Shown here one piece after another: positions 1 to 5,416 of a stretch of DNA of 27,134 bases. Each line of letters opens with the position of its first letter. Position 1 is the stretch's first letter. Made by a program: the position numbers and the translations under genes. Under the pieces are notes generated by a model, which saw only the letters and a program-made list of their open reading frames with translations, made no database searches and was not told where the DNA came from. Source of the stretch: Lachnospiraceae bacterium (GTDB lineage: Bacteria > Bacillota > Clostridia > Lachnospirales > Lachnospiraceae). The stretch is from positions 1-27,134 of the forward strand of contig SFEV01000034.1 of assembly GCA_004557975.1 (NCBI GenBank), written 5' to 3'.

Positions 1-2
1 CG

Positions 3-101
3 CTGACCGGCGAGATCATGACCATGCCTGGTCTGCCGAAGGTACCGGCTGCAGAGAGAATTGATGTAGACGAGACAGGAAAGATCTCCGGTCTGTTCTG
101 A
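3..101 (+). CDS. fhs: Formate-tetrahydrofolate ligase, C-terminal 32 residues (5' truncated by window)
   Basis: The frame is open from the left edge to a TGA at 99-101. It reads LTGEIMTMPGLPKVPAAERI followed by a short acidic tail ending in GLF, which is the conserved C-terminus of formate-THF ligase (N10-formyl-THF synthetase). The family enzyme is cytosolic and makes 10-formyl-THF from formate, THF and ATP. Only the tail is visible, so the active site cannot be checked. The call is supported by the next two genes, fchA and folD, which catalyse the following C1-folate steps. No terminator lies between this stop and fchA, so the three are probably co-transcribed. Confidence 0.85.
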   Translation: MTGEIMTMPGLPKVPAAERIDVDETGKISGLF

Positions 102-142
102 TCAGGAACCTTTCAGGCAGGGATTTATCATGTGGATTCAGA

Positions 143-175
143 GCAGCGGACTTCAGACGTCTGACTGTCTGCTGC
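143..175 (+). other. Strong RNA hairpin in the fhs-fchA spacer
   Basis: GCAGCGGAC (143-151) pairs with GTCTGCTGC (167-175) with one G-U, and inside it CAGA (154-157) pairs with TCTG (160-163). No T-run follows, so it is not a classical intrinsic terminator. It could be an mRNA processing or stability element that separates fhs from fchA-folD expression. The pairing is seen; the role is inference. Confidence 0.5.
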
Positions 176-215
176 GCTGGATCGTTATCATATTATCGAC
201 AGGAGGAAAACTACA

Positions 216-845
216 ATGGGATTTTCAACTGTACCATGTAATGAATTTGTGGAAGTACTTGCTTCCAAGGCTCCGGTTCCGGGCGGCGGCGGCGCATCTG
301 CGCTGGTAGGCGCTGTGGGAACAGCACTGGGAAATATGGTGGGCAGCCTGACAGTCGGCAAGAAAAAATACGCCGATGTGGAAGCTGAGATGTATGAGCT
401 GAAAGCAAAATGTGATAAGCTTCAGGCAGAGCTTCTCACACTCGTTGAGAGAGATGCTGAAGTATTTGAGCCGCTTTCAAAGGCGTACGGTATGCCGCGT
501 GCCACAGAGGAAGAGAAGGCTGAGAAGGCACGTGTGATGGAGATCGTTCTGAAGGACGCATGCTCTGTTCCGATGGAGATCATGGAGAAATGCTGCGAGG
601 CACTTGAGCTGATCAGAGAATTTGCGGCAAAGGGCTCTGCGCTGGCAATCAGTGATGCCGGTGTAGGTGCAGTATTCTGCAAGGCTGCACTTCAGGGTGC
701 CAGCCTGAACGTATACATCAACACAAAGTCCATGGCAAATAAAGAGTATGCAGCAGAGCTGAATGCAAAGGCTGACGCAATGCTGGCAAAATATCCGGCT
801 ATGGCAGATGAAATTTTCGAGAGCGTACTGGCGCGTCTGAAATAA
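216..845 (+). CDS. fchA: Methenyl-THF cyclohydrolase / formimidoyl-THF cyclodeaminase family protein FchA
   Basis: This 209-residue cytosolic protein of the formiminotransferase-cyclodeaminase family shows the N-terminal signature PVPGGGGASALVGAVGTALG (about residues 22-41) and helix-rich cyclodeaminase sequence after it. The length is normal for a stand-alone cyclodeaminase domain. The ATG at 216 follows AGGAGG (201-206) at good spacing. The gene sits between fhs and folD, and no formimidoyltransferase or histidine-degradation gene is in view. Acetogens such as Acetobacterium woodii have the same fhs-fchA-folD order, and there FchA is assigned to the 5,10-methenyl-THF cyclohydrolase step of the methyl branch. 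I infer that role here; a role in formimino-THF metabolism is the alternative. Confidence 0.85.
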   Translation: MGFSTVPCNEFVEVLASKAPVPGGGGASALVGAVGTALGNMVGSLTVGKKKYADVEAEMYELKAKCDKLQAELLTLVERDAEVFEPLSKAYGMPRATEEEKAEKARVMEIVLKDACSVPMEIMEKCCEALELIREFAAKGSALAISDAGVGAVFCKAALQGASLNVYINTKSMANKEYAAELNAKADAMLAKYPAMADEIFESVLARLK

Positions 846-864
846 AGAAGAAAGGGGCACAACT

Positions 865-1719
865 ATGGCAAAGCAGTTACTTGGCAAAGAGGTTACGGCT
901 GCTCTGAATGAAAGAATCAAGGCAAAAGTGGCTGAACTGGAAGCAAAGGGAGTAAAACCGACACTGGGAATCATCCGTGTGGGAGAAAATGAGAGCGATA
1001 TTTCTTATGAGAGAGGCGCTACAAAGCGCTGCGAGACACTTGGTGTTGCATGTGAGAAGATTCTCCTTCCGGGAGACGTTTCACAGGAAGAGCTGCTCAA
1101 GGTGATCGACGATGTGAACAAGAACGACGCAATCCACGGCGTTCTGCTGTTCCGTCCGCTTCCGAAGCATCTGAATCAGAGCGTGATTGAGAACGCACTG
1201 GATCCGGCGAAGGATGTTGACTGTATGACAGACGGCTCCATGTCAGGTGTATTTACAGGCAAGGCAATCGGCTTCCCGCCGTGCACACCGCAGGCATGTA
1301 TGGAGATTCTTGATCATTACGGAATCGACTGCACAGGCAAGAAGGCTGTTGTTATCGGACGAAGCCTCGTAGTAGGAAAGCCGGCAGCCATGATGCTGAT
1401 CAAGAAGAATGCGACGGTTACTGTATGCCACACAAGAACCGTTGATATGCCCAGCGTATCGAGAGAGGCAGATATCGTGATCGTTGCCGCAGGCCGCGCA
1501 GGTGTAGTGGGCGCTGAGTATGTAAAGCCGGGCCAGGTGATTATTGACGTGGGAATCAACGTAAACGCAGAGGGCAAGCTTTGCGGTGACGTAGATTACG
1601 CTGCAGTAGAGCCGATCGTAGACGCAATCACTCCTGTTCCGGGTGGCGTTGGAAGTGTAACGACTTCCGTGCTTGTCGGACACGTAGTGGAGGCAGCTGC
1701 AAAGAAAGCAGGACTGTAA
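865..1719 (+). CDS. folD: 5,10-methylene-THF dehydrogenase FolD, probably dehydrogenase-only
   Basis: This 284-residue cytosolic enzyme interconverts 5,10-methylene- and 5,10-methenyl-THF with NAD(P). The Rossmann motif GRSLVVGKPAAMML is clear (about residues 166-179), as are PPCTPQA and the C-terminal TPVPGGVGS. Two residues normally tied to the cyclohydrolase reaction look replaced. The family YVxxK lysine (K56 human, K54 E. coli) aligns with A52 in SYERGATKRC. The glutamine of VQLPLP (Q100 human) is missing from LLFRPLP. This suggests a monofunctional dehydrogenase working with FchA, which lies 19 nt upstream. The start at 865 follows AAGAAAGGGG. A terminator closes the operon at 1813-1855. 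Confidence 0.9.
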   Translation: MAKQLLGKEVTAALNERIKAKVAELEAKGVKPTLGIIRVGENESDISYERGATKRCETLGVACEKILLPGDVSQEELLKVIDDVNKNDAIHGVLLFRPLPKHLNQSVIENALDPAKDVDCMTDGSMSGVFTGKAIGFPPCTPQACMEILDHYGIDCTGKKAVVIGRSLVVGKPAAMMLIKKNATVTVCHTRTVDMPSVSREADIVIVAAGRAGVVGAEYVKPGQVIIDVGINVNAEGKLCGDVDYAAVEPIVDAITPVPGGVGSVTTSVLVGHVVEAAAKKAGL

Positions 1720-1812
1720 GATTTACAGGAAGATCAGAAGAATTCTGTCAGAAGTCGGTGCTGAAGGCAGAACCGTCAGTTGATTATACTGAATATATAT
1801 GAAAGCTCAGAG

Positions 1813-1855
1813 AAAAACCCTGAAAAGTCTTTTCGCAGACTTTTCAGGGTTTTTT
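1813..1855 (+). terminator. Rho-independent terminator of the fhs-fchA-folD operon
   Basis: A perfect 18-bp inverted repeat (arms 1813-1830 and 1837-1854, core CCCTGAAAAGTCT) encloses a 6-nt loop TTTCGC. The right arm ends in a T-run, and the left arm starts with an A-run, so it may also work on the other strand. It separates folD from the riboswitch transcript. Confidence 0.93.
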
Positions 1856-1883
1856 GCGGAACCGAAAAAATATCGGAAAATAA

Positions 1884-1901
1884 TTTGCGGGAATCCGCAA
1901 A
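1884..1901 (+). promoter_or_regulatory. Palindrome directly upstream of the riboswitch promoter
   Basis: TTTGCGG (1884-1890) and CCGCAAA (1895-1901) form a 7-bp inverted repeat around GAAT. It ends 5 bp before the -35 box at 1907. It could be an operator for an unknown regulator, or a chance hairpin. The geometry is seen; the function is inference. Confidence 0.35.
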
Positions 1902-1906
1902 AGTGG

Positions 1907-1935
1907 TTGACGCTTCCCGCCGGACATGCTATATT
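1907..1935 (+). promoter_or_regulatory. Sigma-70-type promoter with extended -10 for the riboswitch transcript
   Basis: The -35 TTGACG (1907-1912) is followed after 17 bp by the -10 TATATT (1930-1935). TGC just before the -10 makes it an extended -10. The predicted transcription start is near 1942, about 17 nt ahead of the riboswitch P1 stem. Confidence 0.85.
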
Positions 1936-1958
1936 TTAAACGTGTAAAACATAATTGC

Positions 1959-2123
1959 CATATCAAGTGCAGAATATTCTGAAGAGGGAATCAGGTGAGA
2001 TACCTGAGCGATCCGGTCACTGTAAACAGGGAGAAAGGCTTCATGATATCCATTGCGTACCCGAATCACGCGAGAAGGAGAAGCCGGACGATGATCTGTG
2101 AGCCAGGAAACCTGCTTGATGTG
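1959..2123 (+). promoter_or_regulatory. Cobalamin (AdoCbl-type) riboswitch aptamer
   Basis: The B12 box is present as AGCCAGGAAACCTGC (2101-2115), matching the AGYCAGGARACCTGCC consensus. The upstream core has AGGGAATCAGGTGAGATACCT starting at 1985, followed by GGTCACTGT (2015-2023) in the place of the usual GCCACTGT. A 9-bp P1 stem closes it: CATATCAAG (1959-1967) with CTTGATGTG (2115-2123), with one G-U. All core blocks are in the right order and spacing. Such riboswitches turn expression off when coenzyme B12 binds, usually for B12 transport or biosynthesis genes; none is nearby. Confidence 0.9.
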
Positions 2124-2336
2124 AGAGAAGAGCTTCCGAGCAAAGCTGAACACTCCAAGGCGATGCATATCGTCCAGGTCTGTAGAGGGGAAACAGACTA
2201 TTTAATTTGAATGGAATGTTGTCTCGAGGCAATGAAATACACAGCATACCTCCTTGCGTTCTGATGAACTCGGACTCCGCATCTGAGAGTCAGGACCCAC
2301 GTACAGATGACGTTCCGCAAGCTGATCTGTACGAAC

Positions 2337-2387
2337 AGCACAATCCTCAAAGGCAGTCCGCAATGCCGATGATGGTTGTGCTTTTTT
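2337..2387 (+). terminator. Intrinsic terminator of the riboswitch RNA
   Basis: GCACAATC (2338-2345) pairs with GGTTGTGC (2374-2381) with one G-U; after a mismatch TC/GA adds two pairs, and GGCA (2352-2355) pairs with TGCC (2364-2367) in the apical part. Six T residues follow (2382-2387). It lies 214 nt past the aptamer and 105 nt before the next start codon. It may be constitutive or controlled by the riboswitch. Confidence 0.75.
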
Positions 2388-2491
2388 ATATCACAGGTAT
2401 CAGGAGGAATGCAAAGCACGGAAAAACCGACGTCAGGATACATGTCGGGCAACGGCAGCCTTTGAAGGCAGCGGGGAAGGGGGATATCAGA

Positions 2492-3703
2492 ATGAAGCGA
2501 TATATGGAACACAGAAAAAATCAAAACAGAGCGGGGAAAATAATGGCTGCTCTGATGGGAAGCATGTTATTTGGCGTATCCTGTACAGGCAGCATCTCTC
2601 TGGCACAGGAAAAAACGATGGAAGCTGATTTTGCAGGAGTTTTCCAGGTGGATACGGAGATTATCTCTGTCGGGGATTATGTGACGTACGAATATCCTGT
2701 ACTGAATGGAGTGGATGGTTTTGATCAGAGCATTATCGATGCAATCAATTCACATTTTTTTACAGAGGCAGAAGAATCGGCACAGGCGCAGGCAGAGGAT
2801 TTTGAGTATACAAAGGAAGAACTGATGGAATACAATCCGGAGGTTGCTGACAGTCTCTCCTACGAGGTGACGTGCGAGTCTGTGTTGATGGATAAGGAGA
2901 CATTCTCTGTCATGCAGTTTTGTTACGTCTATTCAGGCGGTGCCCACGGGTATTCCTGGCCCTTTGGTACTTCCTTTAATCTTCGCACCGGAGAGGAGAT
3001 GACCATGGGAGAGCTGCTTGGCTGTGATGAGGCAGTCGCCAGGGAGGCCGTGGTGGAAGCGTATCGCAGGGAAATTATCGGTCAGGTGGAGAATATCACA
3101 GAGGATACCATTCGTGAGAGCTTCGATGAAATGGAGTTCTGGCTGGAGGAGGACGGGCTGCATGTGAATCTTGCTCCGTATATTGTCGCCTCCTATGCGG
3201 CGGGACAGCAGCACGCGGTGGTGACACCTGAGATTCTGGAGAATGTGATTTCGGGAGCAGTCTCCGGACAAAACGGTGCACAGAACGCACTGACAGGGAA
3301 TGATACACAGGGAAATACCGGGAATATGGCGACTGTTTCGGTGATCAACGGTATCGAGGCGTCAGCGTCCGACTTTATCTTCCCTTATAGCAGCAGCGTT
3401 CTGCTGACAGATGAAGATCTGAAAAAACTGGAGGGTGTTTCTGTGGAGGAGGAGCACTACAAATCCCAGTTGGCGATCAATGAGATTCTGGCGCGCTACG
3501 GTTACGTGTTTAACCCGGATCAGGGAGGCTCTGCAAAAGAGGCGTACGATCAGTTTGAGGGGCTTTTGTGGTACGAGGAGGCGAAAGCGTACTGTCCGTC
3601 TGCATCCGCGAACGAAATGCTGTACACGTATATCAACAGTACGGAGCTTGAAAATATCGAAATAATCTGTGAATGGCAGAAAGCGCATAACTGCTATTAC
3701 TGA
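2492..3703 (+). CDS. Secreted DUF3298-like / YARHG-domain protein
   Basis: I place the start at ATG 2492 (403 residues) because GGGGAAGGGGG lies just upstream and the protein then begins with basic residues, a hydrophobic stretch (MAALMGSMLFGV) and a likely signal peptidase site near SLAQE. A longer in-frame extension back to 2207 crosses the riboswitch RNA and its terminator and does not look like protein. After the signal, residues ~45-145 resemble the DUF4163 module and ~149-235 match DUF3298 (GGAHGYSW, then LRTGEEMTMGELL), as in extracytoplasmic proteins such as RsiV and PdaC. A Gly/Asn/Thr linker (~255-285) leads to a C-terminal YARHG-like domain (LAINEILARYGYVFN). The molecular function is unknown; it is probably surface or envelope located. 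It may be a riboswitch target only if the terminator at 2337 is read through. Confidence 0.8.
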   Translation: MKRYMEHRKNQNRAGKIMAALMGSMLFGVSCTGSISLAQEKTMEADFAGVFQVDTEIISVGDYVTYEYPVLNGVDGFDQSIIDAINSHFFTEAEESAQAQAEDFEYTKEELMEYNPEVADSLSYEVTCESVLMDKETFSVMQFCYVYSGGAHGYSWPFGTSFNLRTGEEMTMGELLGCDEAVAREAVVEAYRREIIGQVENITEDTIRESFDEMEFWLEEDGLHVNLAPYIVASYAAGQQHAVVTPEILENVISGAVSGQNGAQNALTGNDTQGNTGNMATVSVINGIEASASDFIFPYSSSVLLTDEDLKKLEGVSVEEEHYKSQLAINEILARYGYVFNPDQGGSAKEAYDQFEGLLWYEEAKAYCPSASANEMLYTYINSTELENIEIICEWQKAHNCYY

Positions 3704-3745
3704 CAGAAAGGTTTTTCTCTGTACTGTCTGGCAGCAAGTAATTAT

Positions 3746-3774
3746 TTGACAGTGAAGTGAGGGAATGTTAAAAT
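3746..3774 (+). promoter_or_regulatory. Promoter of the miaB-mutS-mutL-miaA operon
   Basis: A consensus -35 TTGACA (3746-3751) and -10 TAAAAT (3769-3774) are separated by 17 bp, with TGT making an extended -10. Transcription should start near 3781, giving a ~70-nt leader before miaB. No convincing terminator precedes it after the YARHG gene. Confidence 0.85.
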
Positions 3775-3853
3775 GTGCGCTGGAGTGAGAAGCATGTTGC
3801 TGTGAACGAAGTAAACAGTAACAGAAGAATACTGTATCTGAAAGGATAAAATT

Positions 3854-5329
3854 ATGTTTAAAGAAATCGAACTGGAACGCATCGATATTTCCGGTGAGGT
3901 TCCTGTGGAGGAGCCGGAGCGCCAGTATTATTATATGGCTAAGGCAAAACGGATTGTGGAGGAGCGAAGTGCGCAGGCGGGCCGTGCTCTGACTGCCTGC
4001 ATCAAGACCTTCGGCTGTCAGATGAATGCCCGCGATTCAGAAAAGCTGCGCGGTATTCTGGAAAATACAGGGTACAGGATTGTGGAGCAGGAGGAAGCCG
4101 ATTTTGTCCTGTACAACACGTGTACTGTCCGGGAAAATGCAAATCTCAAGGTATACGGACATCTCGGCTATCTCTCAAATCTGAAAAAAAAGAATCCGCA
4201 GATGGTGATTGCGCTTTGCGGCTGCATGATGCAGGAGCCGGAGGTGGTTGAGAAGATCCGCAAAAGCTACCGTTTTGTGGATCTCGTCTTCGGCACGCAC
4301 AATATTTATAAATTCGCAGAGCTGCTGGTGACTGCCTTTGAGTCACAGCGGATGGTGATTGATATCTGGAAGGATACGGATCGGATTGTGGAAGATCTTC
4401 CGTCGGAGCGGACGTATGCATTCAAATCAGGTGTCAATATCATGTTTGGCTGCAATAATTTCTGCAGCTACTGTATTGTGCCGTATGTGCGCGGCCGTGA
4501 GCGCAGCCGGAAGCCGGAGGATATTATTCATGAAATTGAGGAGCTTGTAAAAGACGGCGTAGTCGAGGTGATGCTGCTGGGGCAGAATGTGAATTCCTAC
4601 GGAAAGAACCTGGAGGAGCCGGTGACGTTCGCACAGCTGCTGCGCCGCGTGGAGCAGATCGAGGGGCTTGAGCGCATTCGCTTTATGACATCTCACCCGA
4701 AGGATCTCTCCGATGATCTGATTCAGGTGATGAAGGAATCCGAAAAAATCTGTCCCCATCTGCATCTGCCCCTTCAGTCGGGCAGCAGCCGGATTCTGAA
4801 AATCATGAACCGGAAATACACAAAGGAACAGTACCTGGCGTTGGCAGAGAAACTGCGCGCCGAGATTCCGGAGCTTTCCCTGACGACGGATATTATTGTG
4901 GGATTTCCGGGGGAGACTGAGGAGGACTTCCAGGAAACTCTGGATGTCGTTCGGCGTGTACGCTACGACAGCGCATTTACGTTTATCTACTCAAAGAGGA
5001 CAGGGACACCTGCTGCCGCCATGGAAAATCAGGTTCCTGAAGATGTGGTGAAGGACCGCTTCAACCGGCTTCTTTCTCTGGTGCAGGAGATTTCCCAGGA
5101 AATGTCGCTGCGCGTCCAGGGACAGACGCTGCCGGTTCTTGTGGAGTCGGTCAACGAGCAGGACGCAAATCTTGTGACAGGGCGTCTTGCAAACAACCTG
5201 GTCGTGCACTTCCCGGGGACAGCGGAGATGATCGGAAAAATTGTCCCGGTATATCTGCGGGAGTGCAGAGGCTTCTATTATTATGGAGAAACTGTAAACG
5301 CTCAGGACGGAACAAATTCGAGAAATTAA
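3854..5329 (+). CDS. miaB: tRNA-2-methylthio-N6-dimethylallyladenosine synthase MiaB
   Basis: This 491-residue radical-SAM methylthiotransferase adds the 2-methylthio group to i6A37 of tRNAs reading UNN codons. The N-terminal MTTase domain holds the second [4Fe-4S] site ligands C55 (TFGCQMNARDSE), C90 (YNTCTVRENA) and C124 (LCGCMMQEP). The radical-SAM motif CNNFCSYC gives C200, C204 and C207. A C-terminal TRAM domain follows (GQTLPVLVESV onward). An N-terminal extension of ~45 residues is present. The start at 3854 follows AAAGGA. It is first gene of the operon; MiaA, four genes down, makes the i6A substrate, so both steps of ms2i6A synthesis are encoded together with mismatch repair. Confidence 0.95.
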   Translation: MFKEIELERIDISGEVPVEEPERQYYYMAKAKRIVEERSAQAGRALTACIKTFGCQMNARDSEKLRGILENTGYRIVEQEEADFVLYNTCTVRENANLKVYGHLGYLSNLKKKNPQMVIALCGCMMQEPEVVEKIRKSYRFVDLVFGTHNIYKFAELLVTAFESQRMVIDIWKDTDRIVEDLPSERTYAFKSGVNIMFGCNNFCSYCIVPYVRGRERSRKPEDIIHEIEELVKDGVVEVMLLGQNVNSYGKNLEEPVTFAQLLRRVEQIEGLERIRFMTSHPKDLSDDLIQVMKESEKICPHLHLPLQSGSSRILKIMNRKYTKEQYLALAEKLRAEIPELSLTTDIIVGFPGETEEDFQETLDVVRRVRYDSAFTFIYSKRTGTPAAAMENQVPEDVVKDRFNRLLSLVQEISQEMSLRVQGQTLPVLVESVNEQDANLVTGRLANNLVVHFPGTAEMIGKIVPVYLRECRGFYYYGETVNAQDGTNSRN

Positions 5330-5352
5330 CCGAATCAAGCAGTTATTCGGTT

Positions 5353-5393
5353 ATGAGCAAGTAGCAAAGCGGATTGCGAATATCCGCTTGACT
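5353..5393 (+). repeat. Dispersed palindromic repeat, copy 1 (miaB-mutS spacer)
   Basis: This is one of two copies of a 41-bp element in the window (the other is 12614-12654). The layout is ATGAGCA, 8 variable bases, then a 26-bp block identical in both copies. The block contains the hairpin AAGCGGAT / ATCCGCTT (5367-5374 and 5382-5389) around TGCGAAT and ends in TTGACT. It lies in a non-coding spacer. No transposase is near, so it looks like a REP/MITE-like small element. Confidence 0.7.
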
Positions 5394-5416
5394 TACAACA
5401 GACAAGGAAAATAAAA

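Larger units (their letters stand above)
1942..2387 (+). ncRNA. ~445-nt riboswitch-headed transcript without an evident coding region (stand-alone RNA or long attenuated leader)
   Basis: This is the span from the predicted start site to the T-run of the terminator at 2337-2387. The aptamer takes 1959-2123. The remaining ~210 nt hold several hairpins: AGCTT/AAGCT (2131-2147), CGAT/ATCG (2161-2172), GTCTGT/ACAGAC (2178-2198), TTGTC/GGCAA (2219-2232), and a 9-bp stem CGTACAGAT/ATCTGTACG (2300-2333). There is no good SD-start pair. The single-stranded stretch TACCTCCTT (2247-2255) resembles the 16S anti-Shine-Dalgarno. Two readings are possible: a B12-controlled leader of the YARHG gene at 2492, or a B12-controlled regulatory RNA as known for Rli55/EutX and AspocR. 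The sequence alone does not decide. Confidence 0.55.

Noticed and set aside
2409..2465. 18-codon ORF right after AGGAGG (MQSTEKPTSGYMSGNGSL)
   Set aside because: The start codon is only 1 nt after the SD, too close for initiation, and there is no other support.
2207..2491. In-frame 95-codon extension upstream of the YARHG protein
   Set aside because: It overlaps the riboswitch RNA tail and the terminator, lacks an SD, and does not look like protein. The signal peptide begins at 2492.
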